Shown one piece after another: positions 56,373 through 64,000 of a stretch of 64,000 bases of DNA. Location of the stretch: the NCBI RefSeq assembly GCF_002749615.1, contig NZ_CP024201.1:3224001-3288000 (forward strand). The letters are read 5' to 3'. Positions within the stretch are counted from its first letter, which is position 1. Every line of letters begins with the position of its first letter. Both the position numbers and the translations under genes were made by a program. Below the pieces are notes generated by a model, which saw only the letters and a program-made list of their open reading frames with translations, was not told the DNA's origin and made no database searches. The DNA is from Caulobacter mirabilis. Lineage in GTDB: Bacteria; Pseudomonadota; Alphaproteobacteria; Caulobacterales; Caulobacteraceae.

Positions 56373-57478
56373 TTGGCGAAGTCCAGCATCGACTCGAACC
56401 CGGACGGCGCATGCGGTCCGATCACCAGCTGCTCCAGCACCCCCCGGCCCTTGCGCACCCTGCCCGCGGCGTCGGTGTAGGTCACCTCCGACAGCGCCTG
56501 GACGTGCAGATTGAACGGCTGCTGCGGATTGGCCTCGCTGAGCTTGACGTCCTCGCGCTCGACGGCCAGTTCGCCGTGGAGGTGGCCGTGACCCCATTTC
56601 GGATGGGTGTAGCCCAAGCCCATCATCTGGAAGTTATAGAGCGGGCTGAACTCGACCGTACCCGCCGGCTTGCCGAAGTCGTCGGTCAGAAGGACCACCG
56701 CCGACTGGGCGTGGCGCGTGCCCTGTTTCCAGTGAATCTCGTCCTCGCCGTTGAGGTGGTGGAAGTCGGCCTCCCCGTCGCCGTCCTGGCACCAGACCGC
56801 CCGGGTGTTCCAGGCGCGGCCGACGGCGTCCTCGTTGGTGTGGAAGAAGAAGCTGCCGTCCTCGAAACTGGTCGGCGACCACAGCCAGTAGAACTGCGGC
56901 GGGGTCGGGGGGACGGTCTGCTGGCTGTCCTGCGCGCCGACGGGGCGCACGCCCCAGCTGCGGTCGCGGGTCCCGACGAAGCCGTCGATCGATTTGCGGA
57001 CGCCGTCCAGCTCGATCCAGCCCGTGTAGCGGCCGTTCTGGGTCAGTCGCGTGTAGTCCATGAAGGTCCGCGTCCCGTTGCGCCGAACGAAGCGCGGCTC
57101 CTCGATCGGGAAGGCGCGACCGTCGAACACAACCTCGGCCCTGAGGCGCTGCTCCGGCGCGTCGACCGTGACCTTGAGTTTCTGCAGCGGCTCCAGGATC
57201 TCGATCCTCACCGGCCCCGCCGTCAGGTCCATCCGGTCGCCCAGCCAGCGGCTGGCGTGCAGCGCGGTCTCGACTCCGTCCCGCACCACCACGAACGAGG
57301 CGTCGGCCACGTTGAGGTGCGGATAGACCCCGAAGGCCGCGGCGAAGAAGTCCTCGCCCTCGCTCGGATGGTAGCCGTTGAAGAAGTACCGGTCGTAGAA
57401 ATTCCGGTCCGTCCCCGAATAGGCGATCGGCTCGGCGGTCTGGTGAATGGGGTAGTCGTCGCCCTTGGTGAGCGCCAT
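56369..57478 (-). CDS. CrtC/DUF7064-like protein
   Basis: 369 residues without a signal peptide. 'FYDRYFFNGYHPSEGEDFFAAAFGVYP' at the start and 'GRYTGWIELDGVRKSIDGFVGTRDRSWGVRP' in the centre (landmarks) resemble the two lipocalin-like halves of CrtC (carotenoid hydratase)-like proteins and the DUF7064 group. It heads a coupled operon with a phosphotransferase and a DUF6285-like gene. A hydration step feeding the kinase is a reasonable inference. No carotenoid genes are nearby. Confidence 0.75.
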   Translation of the reverse strand: MALTKGDDYPIHQTAEPIAYSGTDRNFYDRYFFNGYHPSEGEDFFAAAFGVYPHLNVADASFVVVRDGVETALHASRWLGDRMDLTAGPVRIEILEPLQKLKVTVDAPEQRLRAEVVFDGRAFPIEEPRFVRRNGTRTFMDYTRLTQNGRYTGWIELDGVRKSIDGFVGTRDRSWGVRPVGAQDSQQTVPPTPPQFYWLWSPTSFEDGSFFFHTNEDAVGRAWNTRAVWCQDGDGEADFHHLNGEDEIHWKQGTRHAQSAVVLLTDDFGKPAGTVEFSPLYNFQMMGLGYTHPKWGHGHLHGELAVEREDVKLSEANPQQPFNLHVQALSEVTYTDAAGRVRKGRGVLEQLVIGPHAPSGFESMLDFAK

Positions 57479-57525
57479 AAGCCTTCCTCCCGGAACCGGA
57501 TCGCCTCATGAAGCGGGCGCTTCTC

Positions 57526-57542
57526 GGTTACTGGCGATAACC
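57526..57542. promoter_or_regulatory. small dyad in a divergent promoter
   Basis: GGTTA (57526-57530) and TAACC (57538-57542) form a short inverted repeat with a seven-base spacer, between the divergent CrtC-like and DUF423 genes. The form suits a regulator site, but arms of five bases can occur by chance. Confidence 0.3.
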
Positions 57543-57587
57543 TAGGGGCCGAAGAACGGCGAAGGCAACGGTGACGGAGGGGAAGGC

Positions 57588-57965
57588 GTGGGCTGGAACA
57601 AGCGGACCTGGATGATGCTGGCGGCGGTGAGCGGCCTGCTGTCGGTGGCGTTCGGCGCCTTCGGGGCCCATGGCGTCTCCGATCCCAAGGCGCAGGAGTG
57701 GCTGAAGACCGGCGCCGGCTATCAGGCGATCCATGCCCTGGCGACGCTCGCCTGCGCCCTGTTCATCGCGCAGGGCGCGCGCGGCGCCCGGTTCGCGCCG
57801 GCGCTGTTCCTGGGCGGAACGGTGCTGTTCTCGGGCTCGCTATACCTGATGGCCCTGGGCGCGCCGCGCTGGCTGGGCGCGGTCACGCCGCTCGGCGGGC
57901 TGGGCTTCATGGCCGGCTGGCTGGTCCTGGCCTGGTCGGCCCGGACGCTTCGTCAGGACGACTGA
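57588..57965 (+). CDS. DUF423 family small membrane protein
   Basis: 125 residues from a GTG preceded by GGAGGGGAAGG. Four membrane helices, with 'LSVAFGAFGAHGV' and 'WLKTGAGYQAIHALATL' as the DUF423 (YgdD-like) signature and 'GGTVLFSGSLYLMAL' in the third helix. The function of the family is unknown. Its 3' end overlaps the convergent Bcr/CflA transporter gene by 13 bases. Confidence 0.9.
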   Translation: MGWNKRTWMMLAAVSGLLSVAFGAFGAHGVSDPKAQEWLKTGAGYQAIHALATLACALFIAQGARGARFAPALFLGGTVLFSGSLYLMALGAPRWLGAVTPLGGLGFMAGWLVLAWSARTLRQDD

Positions 57966-59185
57966 GCGGCGGCCTTCTTCGGCAAGGCCAGCAGGTAGAG
58001 GGCTGCTGTCGAGCCCAGCAGGCAGACCAGCATCACCGCCGCCATCGGCAAGGCGCTGACCCCGTCGTGCAGCAGGCCGCCGATCCAGGACGCCAGGGCG
58101 CCCGCCCCGAAGGACAGGCCGCCCATCAAGGCCGAGATCGAGCCGGCGCGGCGCGGGTCCACGCTGAGCGCGCCGGCCATGGTGTTGCCGGCCATCAGGC
58201 CGTAGCTGGCCAGGCAGGCGAACAGCATCGGCAACACCGTCCAGAAGCCGCCCAACCGGGTCGCGGCGGCGGCCAGAAGCAGGACGCCGAAGCCCACCGC
58301 GAACAGGCTGGCGCGCGCCAGGACCTGATCCGGGTTCATCCGCCGCAGCAGCATGCGGTTGACCTGGCTGGCCCCGATGACGCCCACGGCGTTGAGGCCG
58401 AACAACCAGCCGAACGCCTGCGGTGAGAAGCCGTAGATGTTGATGACGAGGTCGGACGAGCTGGAGATGTAGGTGAACAGCACCGCCCCGTTCAGCGCTC
58501 CCGCCAGGGCGTAGCCGACCAGCCGCTTCTCACGCAGCAGAATGGCGAAGGCTTTCAGCGGGTTCTCCGCCCGCGCCTGGGCGGCGGTCTCCTCCGAACG
58601 GCTTTCACGAAGGCGCAGGAGCACGGCCAGGCCGCAGCAGAGGCCAAAGAACGCCAGGACCCAGAAGATCGCCCGCCAGCCCGCGAAGGCCAGCACCCAA
58701 CTGCCCAGCAGCGGCGCCACGATCGGCGCCACGCCCATGACCAGGGTCAGCAGCGACAGCACCCGGGCGGTCTCGGTGTGGTCGAACTGATCGCGCACCA
58801 CCGCCCGCGCCACGACGGCGCCGGCGCAGCCGCCCAGGGCCTGGATGAAGCGGGCGACCTGCAGCCCCTCGATCGAGGTCGCCGAGGCGCACCAGATCGA
58901 GGCGGCGACATAGACCACGATCCCGACCAGGATCGGCAGACGGCGTCCGAACCGGTCCGACGCCGGGCCGTACAGCAGTTGGCCGATGGCCATGCCGAAC
59001 AGGAAGGCCGAGACCGTCTGCTGGGTCTGCTCGGAGCTGGCGTGAAGCGATTGTCCGATCGCCGGCAGCGCCGACAGGTACATGTCGATCGACATCGGCG
59101 CGAACGCCGTCAGCGATCCGAGCAACAGGACGAGCCCCCACGGGGTGGCGGGCGGCTTGGCGGCGGTGTGGGGAGTCTGGCTCAA
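57953..59185 (-). CDS. Bcr/CflA family MFS drug-resistance transporter
   Basis: 410 residues with twelve membrane helices. 'FAPMSIDMYLSALPAIGQSL' near residue 28, 'QLLYGPASDRFGRRLPILVG' (motif A) and 'FIQALGGCAGAVVARAVVRDQF' are the Bcr/CflA hallmarks. These proton antiporters export bicyclomycin, sulfonamides or related compounds, and also some amino acids; the substrate here is not known. It shares 13 bases with the convergent DUF423 gene. Confidence 0.92.
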   Translation of the reverse strand: MSQTPHTAAKPPATPWGLVLLLGSLTAFAPMSIDMYLSALPAIGQSLHASSEQTQQTVSAFLFGMAIGQLLYGPASDRFGRRLPILVGIVVYVAASIWCASATSIEGLQVARFIQALGGCAGAVVARAVVRDQFDHTETARVLSLLTLVMGVAPIVAPLLGSWVLAFAGWRAIFWVLAFFGLCCGLAVLLRLRESRSEETAAQARAENPLKAFAILLREKRLVGYALAGALNGAVLFTYISSSSDLVINIYGFSPQAFGWLFGLNAVGVIGASQVNRMLLRRMNPDQVLARASLFAVGFGVLLLAAAATRLGGFWTVLPMLFACLASYGLMAGNTMAGALSVDPRRAGSISALMGGLSFGAGALASWIGGLLHDGVSALPMAAVMLVCLLGSTAALYLLALPKKAAAQSS

Positions 59186-59227
59186 GATGGGACGTGTTTA
59201 AGCGGCCAAACGCGCCGTGGGAAGGCC

Positions 59228-59345
59228 GTGCGTCCTTCGAGACGCTCGCTTGAAGCTCGCTCCTCGGGATGACGGACTCAGAAGCGCTGCTGAATGCGTC
59301 ATGGTGAGGAGCGATCCCTCGGGATCGCGTCTCGAACCACGCATC
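59228..59345. repeat. nested inverted repeat in the intergenic region
   Basis: The outer arms 59230-59245 (GCGTCCTTCGAGACGC) and 59327-59342 (GCGTCTCGAACCACGC) pair at 14 of 16 positions. The inner arms 59257-59274 (TCGCTCCTCGGGATGACG) and 59297-59314 (CGTCATGGTGAGGAGCGA) pair at 15 of 18. The motif 'cgtccttcgagacgc...ctcctcgggatgacg' is a common interspersed element in Caulobacter- and Sphingomonas-type genomes. It lies about 70 bases before the epoxide hydrolase start. Confidence 0.8.
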
Positions 59346-59416
59346 CCCCAACAGCCCCCTTGCCTTCCCCGGCGACCGTCGTTCTACGGTTCCTCAAACA
59401 GAACCGGGGAAACGCC

Positions 59417-60424
59417 ATGTCCGCCATCCAGTCGATGATGCCGCCCGTGCGCTATGCCGACGTCAACGGCATCCGCATGGCCTACTACGAAGCCGGCCCC
59501 GAGGGCGAAGGGGTCCCGCTGGTGTTCTGCCATGGCTTCCCGGAACTGGCCTTCTCCTGGCGGCACCAGGTCAAGGCGATGTCCGACGCCGGCCGCTGGG
59601 TGATCGCGCCGGACCAGCGCGGCTACGGCCTGACCGACCGCCCCGACGACGTCGAGAGCTACGCCCTGGAGAACCTCTGCGCCGACCTGATCGCGCTGCT
59701 CGACCACAAGGGGATCGAGAAGGCGATCTTCGTCGGCCATGACTGGGGCGGTTTCGTCGTCTGGTACATGGGCATCCGCCACCCAAACCGCGTCGCCGGC
59801 GTCATCGGCCTGAACACGCCCTTCCACGAGCGCGCGCCCGCCGATCCGATCGAGATCATGCGCAAGCGCCTGGGCGAGCGGATGTACATCGTCCACTTCC
59901 AGGTCCCCGGCGAGGCCGACGCCGTGCTCAACGGCGATGCCCGCAAGGCCATGGAGTTCTTCATGAAGCGCCCGCTGGATGCGGTCGGGGCGGACGTCGG
60001 CGCCGGCTTCGCCACCGAGCGCAAGGAGGGCGACCCCAGCGCCTTCGCCCTGGTCGACTTCCTGCAGGCCTACGATCCCGCCTTCGATCCCCGGCCCCGT
60101 TTTCTCACCGAGGAAGAGATGGAAGCCTTCGTCCAGACCTACGAGCGGACCGGCTTCACCGGCGGCATCAACTGGTATCGGAACTTCACGAAGAACTGGA
60201 AGGCCTCGGAAGGCCTGGAGCACCTCGTCCGCGCGCCCAGCCTGATGATCATGGCCGAGAAGGACGCCGTCCTGCCGCCCTCCTCCGCCGACGGCATGGA
60301 GCGGCTGATCCCGGACCTGGAGAAGACGCTGGTCACCGGCTCCGGCCACTGGACCCAGCAGGAGGAGCCCGAGCAGGTCAACCGGATCATGCTGGAGTGG
60401 CTGGAGCGGCGCTTCCCGCTCTAG
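59417..60424 (+). CDS. alpha/beta hydrolase, epoxide-hydrolase-like
   Basis: 335 residues. The oxyanion-hole motif 'CHGFPELAFSWRHQ' and the nucleophile elbow 'VGHDWGGFVVWY' (Asp nucleophile, as in epoxide hydrolases and haloalkane dehalogenases) are clear. 'GHWTQQEEPEQVN' carries the catalytic His. The cap-domain 'RNFTKNW' and the Asp nucleophile favour an epoxide hydrolase. There is no signal peptide. The substrate is unknown. Confidence 0.9.
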   Translation: MSAIQSMMPPVRYADVNGIRMAYYEAGPEGEGVPLVFCHGFPELAFSWRHQVKAMSDAGRWVIAPDQRGYGLTDRPDDVESYALENLCADLIALLDHKGIEKAIFVGHDWGGFVVWYMGIRHPNRVAGVIGLNTPFHERAPADPIEIMRKRLGERMYIVHFQVPGEADAVLNGDARKAMEFFMKRPLDAVGADVGAGFATERKEGDPSAFALVDFLQAYDPAFDPRPRFLTEEEMEAFVQTYERTGFTGGINWYRNFTKNWKASEGLEHLVRAPSLMIMAEKDAVLPPSSADGMERLIPDLEKTLVTGSGHWTQQEEPEQVNRIMLEWLERRFPL

Positions 60425-60445
60425 GGGATAGGTTCGGTTGACGCT

Positions 60446-61438
60446 CTAGGGCCGCGCCGCCGCGTCGGTCGCCCGGATCAGACCGTCGATGATCCCCGGT
60501 TCGGTGCTGGCGTGGCCGGCGTCCCAGACGATGTCGAACTTCGCCTCGGGCCAGGCCTTGTGCAGGGCCCAGGCGCTTTCCAGCGGGGTCACCACGTCGA
60601 AACGACCCTGGACGATCCAGCCGGGGATGTCGCGGATCCTGTCCACGTTCTTCAGCAGCCAGCCGTCCTCCTCGAGGAAGCCGCGGTTGGCGAAGAAGTG
60701 GCATTCGATGCGGGCGAAGGCGATCGCGAAATCGACCTCGTTGAACTTCGGCGGCCGGGCCTCGGGGCCGCGGATCGAGATGGTGTCGCCTTCCCACTGG
60801 CTCCAGGCGGCCGCCGCCTCGGCCTGGACCCGGCGATCGGTATGAGTCAGCCGCCGATGATAGGCGCTGATCATGTCGCCGCGCTCGGCCTCGGGGATCG
60901 GCGCCTTGAACCGCTCCCAGGCGTCCGGGAACAGATGGCTGGCGCCGTCCTGGTAGAACCACTTCAGCTCGCGCTGCGTCAGCAGGAAGATGCCGCGCAG
61001 CACCAGGCCCTCGACCCGATCCGGGTGGGTGATGGCGTAGGCGAGCGCCAGGGTGGAGCCCCAGCTGCCGCCGAACACGGTCCATTTCTCGACGCCCAGA
61101 TGTTCGCGCAGCCGCTCGATGTCCTGGATCAGCGACCAGGTGGTGTTGTCTTCCAGGCTGGCGTTGGGCCGGCTGCGGCCGCAGCCGCGCTGGTCGAACA
61201 GCGCCACCCGCCATTTGTCGGGGTTGAAGAACCGCCGCATGGTCGGATTGATCGCGCCGCCGGGCCCGCCGTGCAGCACCACCGCGGCCTTACCCTTGGG
61301 ATTGCCGCAGGTCTCCCAGTAGATCTCGTGCGGACCGCCGACGGCCAGCCAGCCGAAGTCGTTCGGCTCGATCTCGGGATACAGGCCTCGGCGGCTGTTG
61401 GGCTGACCGACGGCGGGCGACTGGGCTGAGCGATCCAT
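60446..61438 (-). CDS. pip: prolyl aminopeptidase
   Basis: 330 residues from the ATG at 61438; a TTG two codons upstream is possible. 'VVLHGGPGGAINPTMRRFF' (oxyanion HGGPG), 'FDQRGCGRS', 'VFGGSWGSTLALAYA' (Ser nucleophile in GGSWGS), 'QGRFDVVTPL' (Asp) and 'AGHAS' (His) are the S33 peptidase set. It removes N-terminal proline from peptides in the cytoplasm. It converges with the epoxide hydrolase gene. Confidence 0.94.
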   Translation of the reverse strand: MDRSAQSPAVGQPNSRRGLYPEIEPNDFGWLAVGGPHEIYWETCGNPKGKAAVVLHGGPGGAINPTMRRFFNPDKWRVALFDQRGCGRSRPNASLEDNTTWSLIQDIERLREHLGVEKWTVFGGSWGSTLALAYAITHPDRVEGLVLRGIFLLTQRELKWFYQDGASHLFPDAWERFKAPIPEAERGDMISAYHRRLTHTDRRVQAEAAAAWSQWEGDTISIRGPEARPPKFNEVDFAIAFARIECHFFANRGFLEEDGWLLKNVDRIRDIPGWIVQGRFDVVTPLESAWALHKAWPEAKFDIVWDAGHASTEPGIIDGLIRATDAAARP

Positions 61439-61519
61439 TCGCAAGTTCTAACGCCGCTCGGGAAGTCCGGCCAACTGCAAAACCTTGCGAGACGGCGCCG
61501 CGGGAGGAATGACCCTGCC

Positions 61520-62674
61520 CTAGAGCAGCGCGCCGCGCCCGCTGGTCACTTCCGAATAGCGGTGAACGCGCACGGACTGGACCAGGCCGAAGCCGATCAT
61601 CACCGTCAGCATGACGGTGCCGCCGTAGCTGAGCAGTGGCATCGGCACGCCCACGACCGGCGCCAGCCCCATGACCATCGCCCCGTTGATCAGGACGTAG
61701 AGGGCGAAGGTGGCGGTCACGCCCGCCGCGGCCAGGCGGCCGAAGTGGCTGTGGCTGATGACGGCGATGCGCAGCGCCATGAAGATCACCGCTCCATACA
61801 GGAACAGGATCGAGAAACAGCCCAGGAAGCCGAACTCCTCGGCCAGGGCCGCGAAGATGAAGTCGGTATGCTTCTCCGGGAGGAAGTTCAACTGACTCTG
61901 GCTGCCCAGGCCGAAGCCCTTGCCGAGCAGGCCGCCGGCGCCGAGCGCGATCTTCGACTGCAGGATGTGGTAGCCCGAGCCCGACGGGTCGGCCTCGGGG
62001 TTGAACAGCACGTCCACCCGTTTCCGCTGATAGTCGTGCAGCACGAAGAAATACATCGTCGGCGCGATCACCGCGACGGCGGCGACGCCGGCGGCGATGA
62101 ACTGCCAGGCCAGGCCCGCGAGCATCATGATCGCCACGCCGGTGAACAGGATCAGCAGCGATGTGCCGAGGTCGGGCTGGTGGGCGACCAGGAGCGTCGG
62201 GAAGGCGATCAGCGCGGCCGGGACCAGCAGCCACCAGCTCATCCTCGCGCTGTCGGCGGACATGCCGTGATAGAAGCGGGCCAGGGCCAGCACGACCCCG
62301 ACCTTCATGATCTCGGAGGGCTGGAACCGGAGCGGGCCGATCTCCAACCATCGCTGCGCGCCCTTGGAGACGTCGCCGGCCACCTCGACCCCTATGAGCA
62401 GCACCAGGGCCACGACATAGACGGGATAGGCGGCATGGAACCACCACTGCGGCGGGCACATGGCCAGCACGATCATCATCACGAAGAAGATGGCGAACCG
62501 GATCAGGTGCGGCGCCGCCCAGGGCGTCCAGCTGAGCTCCGCGGCCGAGAACATGATCAGAGCCCCGGCGCCGGCGATGGCGCACAGCGCCAGGCAGAAG
62601 GTCCAGTCGATCTCGGTGAACTTGACGATCAGCCGGTCGCGTTCGCCGGGACGGGTCAGGGCGCTGGCGGTCAT
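61520..62674 (-). CDS. rodA: rod-shape SEDS peptidoglycan polymerase RodA
   Basis: 384 residues with about ten membrane helices. 'GAQRWLEIGPLRFQPSEIMKVGVVLALARF' is the SEDS signature with the PSE motif, 'AHQPDLGTSLLILFTG' carries the catalytic-loop Asp region and 'VGVPMPLLSYGGT' lies near the end. RodA polymerises glycan strands for cell elongation together with PBP2. Its ATG overlaps the mrdA stop by four bases (ATGA), so the two partners are made at a fixed ratio. Confidence 0.97.
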   Translation of the reverse strand: MTASALTRPGERDRLIVKFTEIDWTFCLALCAIAGAGALIMFSAAELSWTPWAAPHLIRFAIFFVMMIVLAMCPPQWWFHAAYPVYVVALVLLIGVEVAGDVSKGAQRWLEIGPLRFQPSEIMKVGVVLALARFYHGMSADSARMSWWLLVPAALIAFPTLLVAHQPDLGTSLLILFTGVAIMMLAGLAWQFIAAGVAAVAVIAPTMYFFVLHDYQRKRVDVLFNPEADPSGSGYHILQSKIALGAGGLLGKGFGLGSQSQLNFLPEKHTDFIFAALAEEFGFLGCFSILFLYGAVIFMALRIAVISHSHFGRLAAAGVTATFALYVLINGAMVMGLAPVVGVPMPLLSYGGTVMLTVMIGFGLVQSVRVHRYSEVTSGRGALL

Positions 62675-64000
62675 TGCGGGCCTCCGGTCGGGCTCGGGGG
62701 CGGGGGCGGCGTTTCGGTCGGCAGTTCGGGGGCGACGCCCGCCTCGACGGCCTCGTGTTCGACCTCCGGCAGCGGCAGCGGCTTCTCCACGCGCGCGCGG
62801 ATCTCGGGATCCTTGAGCAGCGCCATGCGCATCACCTCGCGCGCGCGCGGAGCGGCGGCGGTGGCCCCGCCCTGCCCGCCGTGCTCGATCAGCACCGCCA
62901 CCGCATAGCGGGGGGCGTCGATCGGCGCGAAGGCGATGTACCAGTTGTGGTCGCGCAGCTTCCAGGCGAAGCCGGCGCCCTTGCGCGACTCCCCGGCGCG
63001 GAACACCCGCACCTGGGCGGTGCCGGTCTTGCCGGCCATGCGGATGTCGCCCAGGCCAAGCTGGCTCTGGCGGAAAGCGGTGCCGCCCGCCTCGTTGGCC
63101 ACGGCGATCATGCCGCCGCGGACGTAGTTCATCGTCTCCGGCGGATACGGCAGATTCGGCACGTCGTCGCCGTGCGGTTGGTCGACCCCGCCGATGGACT
63201 TGATCAGGCGCGGGTTCAACGCCTTCTGGCCGTTGGCCAGCCGCGCGGTCATCACCGCCAGCTGGAGCGGGTTGACGGTGATGTAGCCCTGGCCGATGCC
63301 GTAGTTGACGCTGTCGCCGGGCTGCCAGACCGGCTCCCGCTTCATCGCCTTCTTCTTCCACTCCCGCGAGCCCACGACGCCCTTCTTCTGGCCGGGGATG
63401 CCGAGGTCGAAGAGCTGGCCCAGGCCGAAGGCGTGCGCCGCGGCGGCGATCGGATCGGGTCCGATCTTCAACGCCGTCTGGTAGAAGTAGATGTCGCACG
63501 AGTTCTTGATGGCGTCGTGCATGTTCTGGGAGCCGTGCCGTCCCCAGCACCGCCAGGTGCGGCCGCCGAAGTACCAGCTGCCGCCGCAGGACACCCGGGC
63601 GTTGGGATCGATGCCGGCGTTCAGGGCGGCCAGGGCCACCATCGGCTTGAAGGTCGAGCCCGGCGGATAGGTGCCGCTCATCACCTTGTCGAGCAGCGGC
63701 TTGCGCTCGTACTCGCTCAGGGCCTTGTACTCCGGCCCCGACAGCCCCTTCACGAAGCGGTTGGCGTCGAAGCTCGGCGCCGAGGCCATGCACAGCAGGT
63801 CGCCCGAACGGCAGTCCATCAACACGATGGCGCCGCTCTCCTCGCCCATAACCTCCAGCGCGCGTTGCTGGATGTCGGCGTCGAGGGTGAGCTTGATCTC
63901 CTTGCCGGGCTGAGCCGGGATGTCGCCTTCGGGGTCGTCGCGGACGACGCGGCCGCGGGCGTCGACCTCCTGCTTGCGGGCGCCCGACTTGCCGCGCAGC
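62671..64000 (-). CDS. mrdA: penicillin-binding protein 2 (partial)
   Basis: The 3' part, at least 442 codons; the 5' end is beyond the window. Within view are 'LTLDADIQQRALEVMGEESGA' at the domain start (landmark), the active-site 'PPGSTFKPMVAL' (STFK, Ser nucleophile), 'KNSCDIYFY' (SxD/N) and 'AGKTGTAQ' (KTG). The C-terminus is Pro-rich ('TETPPPPPSP'). It is the transpeptidase partner of RodA in lateral wall synthesis and the target of mecillinam-type drugs. Confidence 0.96.
   Translation of the reverse strand, partial: LRGKSGARKQEVDARGRVVRDDPEGDIPAQPGKEIKLTLDADIQQRALEVMGEESGAIVLMDCRSGDLLCMASAPSFDANRFVKGLSGPEYKALSEYERKPLLDKVMSGTYPPGSTFKPMVALAALNAGIDPNARVSCGGSWYFGGRTWRCWGRHGSQNMHDAIKNSCDIYFYQTALKIGPDPIAAAAHAFGLGQLFDLGIPGQKKGVVGSREWKKKAMKREPVWQPGDSVNYGIGQGYITVNPLQLAVMTARLANGQKALNPRLIKSIGGVDQPHGDDVPNLPYPPETMNYVRGGMIAVANEAGGTAFRQSQLGLGDIRMAGKTGTAQVRVFRAGESRKGAGFAWKLRDHNWYIAFAPIDAPRYAVAVLIEHGGQGGATAAAPRAREVMRMALLKDPEIRARVEKPLPLPEVEHEAVEAGVAPELPTETPPPPPSPTGGPQ

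Noticed and set aside
1-64000. tRNA, rRNA or integrase-linked island
   Set aside because: No cloverleaf, rRNA segment, integrase, transposase or direct-repeat attachment site could be found by reading.

Overview
This is 64 kb of GC-rich, gene-dense DNA that fits a Caulobacteraceae chromosome (Caulobacter, Phenylobacterium or a close relative). Supporting features are a TipN-like polarity protein, a fliL-fliM operon followed by MotE-type flagellar genes, a flgF-flgG-flgA-flgH operon behind a sigma-54-type promoter, CtrA-like TTAACC half-sites, a large TonB-dependent receptor, and an mrdA-rodA pair. There are no phage, insertion-sequence, CRISPR, rRNA or tRNA features that I can support.

Layout. 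1-4 kb: the end of a LuxR-type regulator, an ArsR-SRPBCC-DUF998 operon with a tandem-repeat operator, an acetyltransferase, a small secreted protein and a glutamine amidotransferase. 4.1-11 kb: one giant IPT/TIG autotransporter of about 2,297 residues, split into two reading frames by a one-base deficit at a C4G6 homopolymer junction. 11.1-16.8 kb: a TonB receptor - PepSY - PepSY - GntR/UTRA operon, with a perfect ATGTATATACAT palindrome upstream that fits the regulator's family. 16.8-19.3 kb: a hybrid histidine kinase and a NarL-type response regulator, divergent around an AT-rich gap. 19.6-21 kb: a MATE transporter.

21-30.2 kb is the flagellar block. On the minus strand run fliL, fliM, a DUF6468-like gene, motE-like and a 978-residue secreted helical-repeat protein. 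On the plus strand run flgF, flgG, flgA and flgH. 30.3-34.3 kb holds a small lipoprotein and the isoprenoid operon xseB - csaA-like - ispA - dxs. 34.3-46.8 kb is mixed metabolism and regulation: a histidine phosphatase, a histone-deacetylase-like deacylase divergent from an acetyltransferase, a CoxE-like VWA protein, a methyltransferase, a sulfatase, a TetR regulator, a serine hydrolase, two glutathione transferases, an acyl-CoA dehydrogenase, and a MarR-GST pair behind a leaderless promoter buried in a 20-bp palindrome. 46.8-52 kb: ppc and tipN. 52-64 kb: an oxidoreductase, two MFS transporters, a translationally coupled trio (CrtC-like, phosphotransferase, DUF6285-like), DUF423, an epoxide-hydrolase-like protein, prolyl aminopeptidase, rodA and the 3' part of mrdA, which runs off the window.

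Most of the window is ordinary core chromosome. The parts most worth a second look are the frameshifted giant TIG autotransporter, the TonB receptor/PepSY/GntR circuit with its matching operator, the AT-rich two-component locus, and two self-contained repressor circuits (ArsR and MarR) whose operators can be read directly from the sequence.
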